A DNA stretch of 36,572 nucleotides from a virus. Within the stretch, counting starts at the first letter, position 1. Each line of letters opens with the position of its first letter. The stretch is taken from positions 1 to 36,572 of the IMG/VR virus record IMGVR_UViG_3300009528_000460; one strand, 5' to 3'. The position numbers and the translations under genes were made by a program. The notes below the pieces were generated by a model. That model was given only the letters and a program-made list of their open reading frames with translations. It ran no database searches and was not told the origin of the DNA. Positions 15,861 to 22,477 of the stretch are shown piece after piece.

Positions 15861-17147
15861 ACTTGCCTCCTTCTCCTCAACCGCAAAATCGGTGTAGATG
15901 TTCGCAGCCCATTCTGCGGGTAGAACACTAACCTCAAAAGTTCTGTACCACTCATAGACACCATCCTTTTCGTCGCCTGGTCGATACTCAAAGCCATGGC
16001 TGACGGCAAGCCCCTTGAGCTTCGAGAGCTTCTCGGCCACTGCCTCGTCGCTGAACACGCCAGAATGGAGTATGAAACCGTCCAGATAATCGACAAAGTC
16101 CGCCTGCCCGATCTCGCTCTTCGGAACGTGCCACAGCCGGAGCTCGGGATAGTCCTTCTCCGCATCGGCGTGCGCCACGGCGTGCTTGTGGGATGCCTCG
16201 GTGAAGATCTCACCCTCCAGATCCTTGAACTTATTGGTGGTCACGGACAGCCAGCGCCACGCGCCAGCCAGGTCCTTGAAGGCGGTGAAAGCACCCCATA
16301 TCTCCTTGGCGTACTTACCGACGCCAGCTGCCTCCGCCGCCGCCCGCAGCTTGGGCATTGCCTTGGGGCCAAAGGGTGACTGAGGAGCTCGGGCCAGGGC
16401 GTTGCGCAGATGTGGAAGGTCAACCTTGCCGCCAGCTCCCTTGAAGGGGAAGTGGCGCAGGCTGCGAGGCACCGTCTTGCCGCCAGCGTCCTTCTTGCCG
16501 CCCGGCTCTACGTAGGCGAAGGCGCTGTCGGGCAGGTCGTTGACGTAGGCCGCAGTCCAGGCTACCTTCTCGCCAGAGTGGGGGAGAACGAGATCCTTGA
16601 TTTTCTCTAGGAGGCTCTTGCCCTCCTCTGGGCCGGCCTTGACACGCTTGGCGAACTCCGCCGTGGCCTTGTTTATCGCAGCCACCTTGGCGTCTGTGTC
16701 CAGTTCCTCACTGGCCCAGACATTGTCGAAGATGTGACGGAACCGCTGCGACTGATCGCACATGAAGGCTTCCTGATCGCGGGACTCGATGTACTCGTCC
16801 GCATCCTCGTAGGAGGTTGCACCACCGAGCGGTCTGGGAGGCATCTCTACCAGCACCTCGACGATGGAAGCATCCTTCTCCTCAGAAGCAGTCTCCCCCA
16901 CCGTTTCGCCCTCGTGAAGCACTGCTGTGCCGCTTTCCTCTTCTTCAGTCATGTCTAACTCCCTCTTCTTTACGACGCCATACGCCTGGGGGAAGGCTCT
17001 GCCCTCACAGTACTTCGGAGAGCCTCCACCCTTTATGCAGGCAGCATATGCAGAATTGAAGACAGCAACCCACTGCCTCCTCTTCGCCAGAGGCATCTCT
17101 TGAACAGCACTTGGCAGTTTCGGGTCGCCAGGCCCGGTGTATGGCAT
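15258..17147 (-). CDS. ChaB domain + prohead protease + scaffold fusion
   Basis: The protein is 629 residues from ATG 17147 (CGGAGG seven bases upstream). Residues 1-60 resemble ChaB (LPSAVQEMP, WVAVFNSAYAACIKGGG, KYCEGRAFPQAYGVV). The middle region (about 310-425) resembles a prohead serine protease: SHKHAVAHADA, GLAVSHGFEYR and the family-like EVSVLPAEWAANIYTDF. The last 200 residues are acidic, Ala/Glu-rich and helical, as in scaffolding proteins, and end in a Pro/Gly-rich tail. It would shape the procapsid, then cleave itself and the capsid protein. It directly precedes the capsid gene and is the first gene of the late block. ChaB-type N-termini occur in phage proteins, but their role is unclear. 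Confidence 0.75.
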   Translation of the reverse strand: MPYTGPGDPKLPSAVQEMPLAKRRQWVAVFNSAYAACIKGGGSPKYCEGRAFPQAYGVVKKRELDMTEEEESGTAVLHEGETVGETASEEKDASIVEVLVEMPPRPLGGATSYEDADEYIESRDQEAFMCDQSQRFRHIFDNVWASEELDTDAKVAAINKATAEFAKRVKAGPEEGKSLLEKIKDLVLPHSGEKVAWTAAYVNDLPDSAFAYVEPGGKKDAGGKTVPRSLRHFPFKGAGGKVDLPHLRNALARAPQSPFGPKAMPKLRAAAEAAGVGKYAKEIWGAFTAFKDLAGAWRWLSVTTNKFKDLEGEIFTEASHKHAVAHADAEKDYPELRLWHVPKSEIGQADFVDYLDGFILHSGVFSDEAVAEKLSKLKGLAVSHGFEYRPGDEKDGVYEWYRTFEVSVLPAEWAANIYTDFAVEEKEASMPLTTEKRKFLVGVIGEERVAHIEEHLGEVSKDLEGSGVEFKDLTEAVEAEEKTPTDEPATDTKEPAAEDKATPVTMENMGEHVQAAVASALEAAIAPVTKLIEDMQKSFDEKATADEARLKALESTDEEKIAAALSPSRKAPGDGERPSQSKGTEVSEEEAAAAGASTEEPAPGPVDGYVEMLTQGHVPTPEGGGGEQV

Positions 17148-17228
17148 CCGACCTCCGAAAAGAAAGAGACCCGTCCGCAATGGATCGGGCCTCCTCGGGT
17201 CTCCTATTCTGTTGTTGATCTAACCCTT

Positions 17229-17257
17229 ATTTTAAACCGCCCGCGTAAGAAAGTAAA
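17229..17257 (-). promoter_or_regulatory. Promoter for the late structural block
   Basis: On the minus strand, -35 TTTACT (17252-17257) and -10 TAAAAT (17229-17234) are separated by exactly 17 nt, with GGGC before the -35. It lies about 80 bp upstream of the ChaB-protease-scaffold start, with no other gene between. It belongs to a family of six similar promoters in the window. Confidence 0.65.
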
Positions 17258-17300
17258 GCCCTCCGCCGCGTTAGATAGGGAGAGCAAAAATAACCTTAAA

Positions 17301-17313
17301 ATTCTTTTAGAAT
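17301..17313. promoter_or_regulatory. Candidate operator palindrome in the divergent control region
   Basis: ATTCT-TTT-AGAAT is a perfect 5-bp inverted repeat in an AT-rich patch, centred between the leftward promoter (17229-17257) and the rightward promoter (17328-17356). Its position would let one bound protein affect both promoters. No other copy was noted, so this is a weak call. The rest of 17148-17382 holds only promoter elements and the SD of the first rightward gene. Confidence 0.3.
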
Positions 17314-17327
17314 AGTCCCGAAAAGGC

Positions 17328-17356
17328 TTTACTTCCTAGGCGTAAGGGTATATAAT
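17328..17356 (+). promoter_or_regulatory. Rightward promoter for the early-type operon
   Basis: -35 TTTACT (17328-17333), 17-nt spacer, consensus -10 TATAAT (17351-17356), followed by AAAGG. GGC precedes the -35 as in the related promoters. Transcription would begin near 17363, shortly before the GGGAGGAAGAG ribosome site and the ATG at 17383. A close match to the sigma-70 consensus suggests use by host polymerase on entry. Confidence 0.75.
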
Positions 17357-17382
17357 AAAGGTAGAGAGAGGGAGGAAGAGAG

Positions 17383-17625
17383 ATGAAACGGCTATCACCA
17401 ACCCAGCGTAAGGCAATGCTTGCTCTGGAACAACACCCTAGGGAGAGCGCCTACAGACTTCGAGTGAATCTCGCAACTCTCCAAGCACTGGTGGTGCGTG
17501 ACCTCGCTTGTTGCCTAAACTCTGGTGCACTAGGCAGCGCATTCTCTCCTGGAACAACACTGAAGTTCAGATTGACAACTCTTGGTGAGCAAATGGCTGA
17601 GCATCTTCACAAGGAGAGCAAGTAA
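17383..17625 (+). CDS. Small winged-helix-like protein, possible repressor
   Basis: The 80-residue protein begins KRLSPTQRKAMLALEQHP, then has a helix ATLQALVVRDLACCL followed by a wing-like KFRLTTLGEQMAEHL. This order (helix, recognition helix ending in a basic turn, then LT-x-x-G at the end) is the winged-helix layout seen in small phage and MarR-like regulators. It is the first gene behind the strong rightward promoter, where a regulator would be expected. The fold assignment is from pattern only. Confidence 0.55.
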   Translation: MKRLSPTQRKAMLALEQHPRESAYRLRVNLATLQALVVRDLACCLNSGALGSAFSPGTTLKFRLTTLGEQMAEHLHKESK

Positions 17626-17626
17626 G

Positions 17627-17758
17627 ATGACCTGGAACGCCAAGAGGATGGAGGCAGCGGCCAAGGTGAAGGCTCTGCGCGAGGCTGGCTTCTCCTCCCG
17701 CGACATTATCGAGGCAAAGAAGTGCAGCGCTATCGAGGCGCTGCTGGGAAAGGAGTAG
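17627..17758 (+). CDS. 43-residue helical protein, possible helix-turn-helix
   Basis: ATG 17627 to TAG 17758 encodes a short protein beginning MTWNAKRMEAAAKV, with KALREAGFSSRDIIEAKKCS resembling a helix-turn-helix (alpha, GFSSRDI turn, alpha). GGAG lies upstream at 11-12 nt spacing and the gene follows the winged-helix gene by one base. It is too short for a confident family call. Confidence 0.45.
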   Translation: MTWNAKRMEAAAKVKALREAGFSSRDIIEAKKCSAIEALLGKE

Positions 17759-17762
17759 GGAG

Positions 17763-17945
17763 ATGACAGGTATGGAAGTAAGACGAAAGGTCAAGTGCTG
17801 TTACTGCTACCGCCTTATCAAAGGCATTGAGCTTTGCTCTCGCACAGGTGTCTACTTCGGTAGGTGTATATGCAGGGACAAGCGTCTAGTGACCATCCAC
17901 CACGACACCTACAATGATGGCACCCCGCAAACCCTTTGGGCCTAG
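17763..17945 (+). CDS. 60-residue Cys-rich (zinc-binding) protein
   Basis: After AAGGAG, ATG 17763 opens a protein with CCYC near residue 12 and CICR near residue 36, the spacing of a small zinc ribbon, plus HH further on. A second in-frame ATG at 17772 is possible. It is embedded in the rightward operon of tiny genes between the 43- and 54-residue proteins. The function is unknown. Confidence 0.5.
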   Translation: MTGMEVRRKVKCCYCYRLIKGIELCSRTGVYFGRCICRDKRLVTIHHDTYNDGTPQTLWA

Positions 17946-18013
17946 ACATAACCTATGTGCCTGGATTGCTGCAAGGAGAATCGAAGGAGGGCAGGAAGGG
18001 GAAAGGGGAAGCG

Positions 18014-18178
18014 ATGAAGGCAGAGACCGCTAAGGCTCTCGGACGATACCTGAAAGAAGTATCCATTGGCTACGAGCAAGCGACAGACAAAGCCCTAGAT
18101 CAGATCAATGTCTGGGAAGACATCCAAACGATAGCGTGGACGCTCAAGGGAATCGCTAAGGATATAGAGGCCAAATAA
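18014..18178 (+). CDS. 54-residue helical protein
   Basis: Start ATG 18014 is chosen because GGGGAAAGGGGAAG lies immediately upstream; the frame is open further but that part overlaps the previous gene and SD. The product (MKAETAKALGRYLKEVS to KGIAKDIEAK) is amphipathic and predicted all-helical from its heptad-like hydrophobics. No known motif is seen. It may be a small binding or inhibitor protein like many early phage genes; this is only context. Confidence 0.5.
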   Translation: MKAETAKALGRYLKEVSIGYEQATDKALDQINVWEDIQTIAWTLKGIAKDIEAK

Positions 18179-18219
18179 CAAACGCCCAGGCACCCGTTAG
18201 AGTGGAAGGAGGGACAGGC

Positions 18220-18390
18220 ATGAGCGAAGAGACCGTCGTCAACTGCTCCAAGTGCGGCCAGTTCCGCCTCTGCCGCCGGTGGCAGGGACTGTGGCTCTGC
18301 CTGCAAGGCAAGAACAAATGCTACCACCACCGCAAGAGGATTGTGAAGCTGGAGAAGAGGAAGGCTTTACGAAAGGAGGAACAGGAATGA
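18220..18390 (+). CDS. 56-residue zinc-ribbon-like protein
   Basis: ATG 18220 is preceded by AAGGAGGGA, the best start in this frame. It has CSKC near residue 9, then further Cys in FRLC, LWLC and KNKC, followed by a basic helix ending KEEQE. The stop overlaps the SLOG gene start as ATGA, so translation is coupled. The Cys spacing allows one or two zinc sites. The role is unknown. Confidence 0.5.
   Translation: MSEETVVNCSKCGQFRLCRRWQGLWLCLQGKNKCYHHRKRIVKLEKRKALRKEEQE
18363..18380 (+). repeat. 18-nt repeat, copy 1 (RBS module)
   Basis: GGCTTTACGAAAGGAGGA occurs three times exactly in the window, here overlapping the end of the zinc-ribbon gene and providing the SD of the SLOG gene. The first half equals the -35 portion of the phage promoter family. 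Confidence 0.8.
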
Positions 18391-18812
18391 GAGTCCTATG
18401 CTGTGGTGATCGCAAGTGGAAGGATCGGGAACTCATTCGCCACGCCCTCTCAGGGATCGGCCTGTATCCGGTCATCATCGAAGGCGAGGCCGAAGGAGCT
18501 GACCTTCTGGCCCGGCAGGTCGCTGAGCAGATCGGCTTCGAGGTCATGCCCTTCCCCGCGCAGTGGACTCGCTATAGTCGATCAGCTGGCCCAATTCGCA
18601 ATCAGCAGATGCTAAACGAGGGCAAGCCCGACCTGGTGATAGCCTTCCACGACAACCTGCTGGGACGCAGCAAGGGGACGAAGGACATGGTCCTGAGGGC
18701 CGTCCTCGCAGGAGTTCCTGTAAAGGTAGTGCGACACGAGAGAAAGAAGCGTACCCCAAAGGAGGAGCTCCAGTTCGAGAACCAATTTGAGGATCCTGAC
18801 GATCAGGAATAG
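18387..18812 (+). CDS. DUF2493/YspA-type SLOG family protein
   Basis: The 141-residue protein starts at ATG 18387, coupled by ATGA. The sequence is unmistakable for DUF2493: MRVLCCGDRKWKD at the start, EGEAEGADLLARQVAEQIG, FPAQW and SAGPIRNQQML, then PDLVIAFH, SKGTKDMV and AGVPVKVV. SLOG folds bind nucleotides or nucleotide-like ligands, and relatives are frequent in phages and defence contexts. The basic, acidic-tailed C-terminus (residues 115-141) is extra. Its neighbour is the Mini-A gene. The ligand and role are unknown. Confidence 0.85.
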   Translation: MRVLCCGDRKWKDRELIRHALSGIGLYPVIIEGEAEGADLLARQVAEQIGFEVMPFPAQWTRYSRSAGPIRNQQMLNEGKPDLVIAFHDNLLGRSKGTKDMVLRAVLAGVPVKVVRHERKKRTPKEELQFENQFEDPDDQE

Positions 18813-18814
18813 GG

Positions 18815-18832
18815 GGCTTTACGAAAGGAGGA
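18815..18832 (+). repeat. 18-nt repeat, copy 2 (RBS module)
   Basis: An identical copy of GGCTTTACGAAAGGAGGA lies directly before the Mini-A start and supplies its SD. No -10 with 17-nt spacing follows; TAAAAT occurs at 19 nt. Confidence 0.8.
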
Positions 18833-18837
18833 GTGAG

Positions 18838-19743
18838 ATGCCTAAAATCGCTTATAAAGATCATCGATTCGGCGCGAAGGCTCTAGCAACCATCCAACAG
18901 GCCAACGATATCATCGAGGAGTATGCGGCTCAGGGCTTTGACCTCACACTCAGACAGCTCTACTATCAATTCGTGGCGCGTGCCTTCATCCCAAACCTCG
19001 ATCGCGAGTACACCAAACTTGGCTCCATCATCAACGACGCCCGGCTCGCTGGACTCGTTGACTGGAATGCGATCCAAGACCGCACTCGTGGTCTGAAAGA
19101 CTTGAGCCACTGGAGCTCGCCCGACGACATCATCGATTCCGCAGCGAGGTCTTACCGCCGTGATCTCTGGGCTCGTCAGACCTATAGACCAGAAGTGTGG
19201 ATCGAGAAGGATGCATTGACAGGAGTCATCGCTGGCGTGTGCTACGAATACGACGTGCCCTACTTCTCTTGCCGTGGCTACACCTCCCAGTCCGAGATGT
19301 GGGTTGCGGCTCGACGCTTGCAGAAGTGGGCACGCACCGGGCAGCTACCAATCATCCTCCATTTCGGCGATCACGACCCCTCCGGCTTGGACATGACCCG
19401 CGACATTGACGAGCGCCTAGCGCTATTCAGTGGACCAATCATCGAGGTACGACGTCTGGCCTTGAACATGGATCAGGTGAAGCTCTACAACCCACCGCCT
19501 AACCCAGCCAAGATAACAGACACCCGCTTCGAAGACTACGCTGTTCAGTACGGCGAGGAGTCGTGGGAGTTGGACTCGATGGAGCCGCGTGTTCTGGTCG
19601 CCCTCATCCGAGATCAGATAGAAGAGCTTCGAGATGAGGAGCAATGGGACATCGACATCAAAGAGACCAAGCACCAAAAGGTTCTACTCCACACTGCCGC
19701 CAAGCGCTGGACAGAGGTAGAGACGTTTCTAGGAACAGAGTAG
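18838..19743 (+). CDS. Topo VI-A/Spo11-like protein (Mini-A type)
   Basis: The 301-residue protein starts at ATG 18838 after AAAGGAGGA. The N-terminal winged-helix region has TLRQLYYQFVAR, with Arg39 and tandem Tyr42/43 as in the catalytic-Tyr motif of Topo VI-A/Spo11. A Toprim domain follows: the Glu of WIEKDALTG (E123) and the D-x-D of HFGDHDPSGLD (D178, D180). No B subunit with an ATPase is encoded nearby. Stand-alone A subunits of this kind in mobile elements are known as Mini-A, with unknown function; DNA nicking, cleavage or anti-defence roles are possible. The C-terminal third (residues 200-301) is acidic and ends the rightward operon. Confidence 0.8.
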   Translation: MPKIAYKDHRFGAKALATIQQANDIIEEYAAQGFDLTLRQLYYQFVARAFIPNLDREYTKLGSIINDARLAGLVDWNAIQDRTRGLKDLSHWSSPDDIIDSAARSYRRDLWARQTYRPEVWIEKDALTGVIAGVCYEYDVPYFSCRGYTSQSEMWVAARRLQKWARTGQLPIILHFGDHDPSGLDMTRDIDERLALFSGPIIEVRRLALNMDQVKLYNPPPNPAKITDTRFEDYAVQYGEESWELDSMEPRVLVALIRDQIEELRDEEQWDIDIKETKHQKVLLHTAAKRWTEVETFLGTE

Positions 19744-19750
19744 GGGGGAG

Positions 19751-19768
19751 GGCTTTACGAAAGGAGGA
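19751..19768 (+). repeat. 18-nt repeat, copy 3 (promoter module)
   Basis: The third identical copy of GGCTTTACGAAAGGAGGA is not followed by a start codon at SD distance. Instead it supplies the -35 of the promoter at 19754-19782. Confidence 0.8.
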
Positions 19769-19782
19769 ACCTAAGGTATAAT
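19754..19782 (+). promoter_or_regulatory. Promoter upstream of a putative small RNA
   Basis: TTTACG (19754-19759), 17-nt spacer, TATAAT (19777-19782). The expected start is near 19789. It follows the Mini-A stop by about 10 bp and points into a segment with no gene on the plus strand. Confidence 0.65.
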
Positions 19783-19788
19783 AAACGC

Positions 19789-19862
19789 TGAGGGAGCTTG
19801 CCGCACCCCCAAGTGGCAGCGACTACAGGACGGAGCTCGGGAGACCGAGCTCTGTTCTATTT
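19789..19862 (+). ncRNA. Putative small structured RNA (about 75 nt)
   Basis: Bracketed by a consensus-like promoter (19754-19782) and an intrinsic-terminator-like hairpin (19828-19857). A 5' hairpin can form at 19796-19820 (GC-bulge-TGCCGC paired with GTGGCA-GC around ACCCCCAA), leaving a short single-stranded linker GACTACAG before the terminator stem. No ATG-initiated ORF lies within. It may be an antisense or regulatory RNA, possibly touching the 3' end of the convergent gene at 19857-20048. It was inferred from signals only and resembles no family I can name. Confidence 0.45.
19828..19862 (+). terminator. Intrinsic-type terminator of the rightward operon/small RNA
   Basis: Arms GAGCTCGG (19833-19840) and CCGAGCTC (19845-19852) close a GAGA tetraloop, with outward pairing extending the stem to about 13 bp. 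The following TGTTCTATTTCT is only moderately T-rich. It separates convergent transcription units; the leftward gene's stop codon (19857) lies in its tail. Confidence 0.6.
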
Positions 19863-20048
19863 CTCCAGGATGAAGAGGTTGAGGCGATAGCAACGAGGGC
19901 ACTTGATCTCCACGCGGCCAGCAGTGGGGGAGACATAGGCCAGGAGCCGGCCACACGGACGCTCGCCGTTTCTGCCCCCGCAGCGGAGAGGGACGAGACC
20001 TATCGGCCTTGGAGAGCTCGCTCGATTGCCGACCTGTGCTCTCGCCAT
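19857..20048 (-). CDS. Com-like zinc ribbon protein
   Basis: The 63-residue protein starts at ATG 20048 with AGGAGAGGAAG upstream, overlapping the preceding gene by 49 bp. The C-terminal half RCGGRNGERPCGRLLAYV and VEIKCPRCYRLN matches the Com/Mu-type zinc finger pattern (C...C-G-R-L-L-A...IEIKCPRC-x-x-x-N). In Mu, Com activates mom translation by binding its mRNA; no mom-like gene is seen here, so the target is open. It is the last gene of the terminase-portal operon. Confidence 0.65.
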   Translation of the reverse strand: MARAQVGNRASSPRPIGLVPLRCGGRNGERPCGRLLAYVSPTAGRVEIKCPRCYRLNLFILEK

Positions 20049-20386
20049 ACTTCCTCTCCTACATCCTCTACGCTCCGCCAGCCCAGCCGGGCGAACCTTT
20101 CCCGCTGCCTGGGCTCCTTGCTCTTGAAGCCCATGACGTCGCCTGCATATTTCGTCTTGTTGCCCGCCTCTACAACGAGATCCGTGCCCACCCTCTTTGG
20201 GCCGTCCTTGGTCCAGGTGCGGCCCAGGTGGCCCGTCCGTCGATAGGCCGTCTGCTGTGACGGATAGGTAGCCAGACGGCTGACAAAATCGAGGCCTGTG
20301 CCATTCATCTCACGGACGACGTTCCCAGCGGCGAAACGAGTGATTGGCCTCTTGGGAATGATAGGCTCGAAGAATGGTCTAGCCAT
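20000..20386 (-). CDS. Putative head-tail/neck protein (HK97 gp10-like)
   Basis: The 128-residue protein contains LATYPSQQTAYRRTGHLGRTW and GTDLVVEAGNKTKYAGDVMGF, a pattern seen in small neck or tail-completion proteins that follow MuF genes in many phages. A C-terminal amphipathic helix ends ERALQGR. It overlaps the MuF stop by one base and is followed by the overlapping Com-like gene. The call depends on position and a remembered pattern, not a diagnostic motif. Confidence 0.55.
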   Translation of the reverse strand: MARPFFEPIIPKRPITRFAAGNVVREMNGTGLDFVSRLATYPSQQTAYRRTGHLGRTWTKDGPKRVGTDLVVEAGNKTKYAGDVMGFKSKEPRQRERFARLGWRSVEDVGEEVWREHRSAIERALQGR

Positions 20387-21135
20387 TATGTCATAGGCTC
20401 CGTCAAAGGCTTACCTGCCACAACTGGCGCGATCCAGCAGCGGCAGCGGGTATGAAGGGGAGGACCTGGATCGTTGACGGAATAGCGATTGCCTTCTCGC
20501 GCCTCACACTCTGGACAGACACGCTCGTCCATCACACTGCGCCACTCCACCTCCGTCACGCCTGCGTCGCGATAGGCGATCCTATTACCCTCGGCGAAGA
20601 GGCGAGTGACCTCCGTAGAGGCAATCATCTCCGCACGCCGGGCTCCGAAGAGGGGAGTAATGCCCTTGCGCAGCGAGGAAAGGGGAGCGCCAGTCTCGAT
20701 GTTGGTGGCGATGGCCGTGCGCAAACCCTCCCGTGTGGAGAGTTCCATCCGGCCCCACCACTCACTGCTGTAGGTGCGCGTGTAATCCAGAACCTGCTGA
20801 TTGACGAGCTCGAAGTCGACGCCAAGGCCCAGCGCCTCTGCCTGGGTGACACCTTCCAGGAGGAGGTCACTGACTCCTCCGCTCGTCTCGCCAGCCCAAG
20901 CAGCTTCCTCGCCAGCCCAGAACTCGGGGTCGTCGGGGACATCGGGGAGAGCCTTGCGTCGGCGAGCCTCCTTCTGGATCTTTTTCCAGACACTCCTCTC
21001 CATGCGGCCCAACGCTCGCTGGAGGATGCGGGCGAACTTGGCTTGCGCAGCCTCCCAGTCCGCGTCCCAGGGGCCAGGCTTCCGCCTACGCTTCGTAGAT
21101 CTCGGAGAGGTCACGAAAGGGTGCGCCAGGCGCAT
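20386..21135 (-). CDS. MuF-like minor head protein
   Basis: The protein is 249 residues from ATG 21135, selected for AAGGAGGCC right before it; it overlaps the portal gene by 50 bp. The C-terminal MuF domain is clear: STEVTRLFAEGNRIAYRDAG, EWRSVMDERVCPECEAREG and the zinc/Cys end PPLHTRCRCWIAPV (about residues 170-235). The N-terminal two-thirds is helical and charged. MuF proteins sit with the portal and help DNA packaging or ejection; some carry toxin domains, but none is evident here. Confidence 0.85.
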   Translation of the reverse strand: MRLAHPFVTSPRSTKRRRKPGPWDADWEAAQAKFARILQRALGRMERSVWKKIQKEARRRKALPDVPDDPEFWAGEEAAWAGETSGGVSDLLLEGVTQAEALGLGVDFELVNQQVLDYTRTYSSEWWGRMELSTREGLRTAIATNIETGAPLSSLRKGITPLFGARRAEMIASTEVTRLFAEGNRIAYRDAGVTEVEWRSVMDERVCPECEAREGNRYSVNDPGPPLHTRCRCWIAPVVAGKPLTEPMT

Positions 21136-22477
21136 CGGCCTCCTTCCCCTCCACCCGTTCCTCGTCGGTGACAGTGACCAGAGGAGTGATGTCCTCACCA
21201 CCCATCATCTCAAAGACAGGCTTGGAAATGTCTCCCCTGTCCACGGCGATCTGGCGGGCAGCCTGTGGAGTGATCTCGCCAGACTCAATCTGGAACTTGC
21301 GCGTCTCGGCCCTGATCTTCCCAATCTTGGCCGCGTCTTCCTCCGCCGCCAGGTCCATCTCCACAAAGCCGAACTGGACACCGCTCGGCAGAATCTTGTG
21401 ATTCAGGGTATGGCTGAGGAGCTTGCGGAAGATGGCCGGCCCCTTGCCCCTGGACTTCATGTGAAGGACCTCGGACTGGGTGGATGTGCCGAGGTTGCCG
21501 CCGGGCAGCGGCGCGAAGTCCTGGTAGTCACTAAGGAAGGCCATTGCGATGATGGTGATGTATATCTTGATGGCCTTCTCCTCGTCCCAGCCATCGGGCA
21601 TGGAGGCGAGCTCCAGGGTCTTAATGTCCACCCTGGCGTCGGGCCGAGTGACAGGCACTACCAGGGGCTCGATATACTTCAGCATCCCCTGAGCGTCGGC
21701 GTTTGCCATCATCTTGGCCAGAGCAGTTTGGATCTGAGTAGCCGTCACTCCCTGAATGAGATGCAGCGCTCGGGCGAAGCGTCCGCCCGTCTTCTCCTCC
21801 TTGTAGATGGTGACGTTGCGGATGACCTGAGCGGCTCGGAGCATGCGGGTCAAAGCGCAGAGCTGAATGCCCGGCGGCCTCTCCTGTGGCGCAGGCATCT
21901 CGGCCAGGGTGGAAACCTGATACCACGCCAACCGATGTCTCTTCCCCAGACGATCCGTGTAGACTACAGGATACTCGGGGTTGCCCGTATGCTGACACCT
22001 AGCCGCTGGCAGGTGGTTGAGGCCAAGAAGCGCAGCGCTTGGGCTGTCGCCTGCCCGCACCGTCTCGAGGAATGCTCCGTTGTCCTGGGTGTAAAGATCA
22101 ATGCTAAGCTTGGCGGTGAGATTCTCCCAACCTTCGCCCATATCGGCATTGTCGAAGATGTCCTGAACCTTCGCCACGACCTTCCCCATGCCTGTGAGCC
22201 GCCAGGAGAAGCCGATGTTGCGAGCCACCATCATGCCCAGAGCGGACAGGAAGTAGGACTCGTTCGGATAGAATGCCCGCAGCTGCTGGTCGCGTAGCTG
22301 CGGCCGGGAGCCCCAGGGCTGCATCTCATCCGCCGCTCGCGCCACAAACCACAGCAGCGAGGAGTCCAGGGAGCCAACAGCATCGGCCCCCTCTGCCGGC
22401 GCTACCTCCGGCTCGATGACAGATCGCTCTACCGCCTGCGGCGATACTTGCTTGTCTCCGTCGCGTTTATTCGCCAT
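21086..22477 (-). CDS. Portal protein
   Basis: The 463-residue protein lies between terminase and MuF in canonical order. It has a helical stem and wing-like middle, including FYPNESYFLSALGMMVARN, NGAFLETVR, HLPAARCQHTGNPEYPVVYT and LSDYQDFAPLPGGNLGTSTQ, typical of portal N-terminal and stem domains. The acidic C-terminal region (EERVEGKEADAPG) overlaps the MuF start. It forms the dodecameric channel at the capsid vertex in related phages. No catalytic residues are expected. Confidence 0.85.
   Translation of the reverse strand: MANKRDGDKQVSPQAVERSVIEPEVAPAEGADAVGSLDSSLLWFVARAADEMQPWGSRPQLRDQQLRAFYPNESYFLSALGMMVARNIGFSWRLTGMGKVVAKVQDIFDNADMGEGWENLTAKLSIDLYTQDNGAFLETVRAGDSPSAALLGLNHLPAARCQHTGNPEYPVVYTDRLGKRHRLAWYQVSTLAEMPAPQERPPGIQLCALTRMLRAAQVIRNVTIYKEEKTGGRFARALHLIQGVTATQIQTALAKMMANADAQGMLKYIEPLVVPVTRPDARVDIKTLELASMPDGWDEEKAIKIYITIIAMAFLSDYQDFAPLPGGNLGTSTQSEVLHMKSRGKGPAIFRKLLSHTLNHKILPSGVQFGFVEMDLAAEEDAAKIGKIRAETRKFQIESGEITPQAARQIAVDRGDISKPVFEMMGGEDITPLVTVTDEERVEGKEADAPGAPFRDLSEIYEA

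Noticed and set aside
20801-22297. A 498-residue plus-strand open frame opposite portal and MuF
   Set aside because: It is antisense to a well-supported portal gene; long antisense frames are expected in GC-rich DNA.
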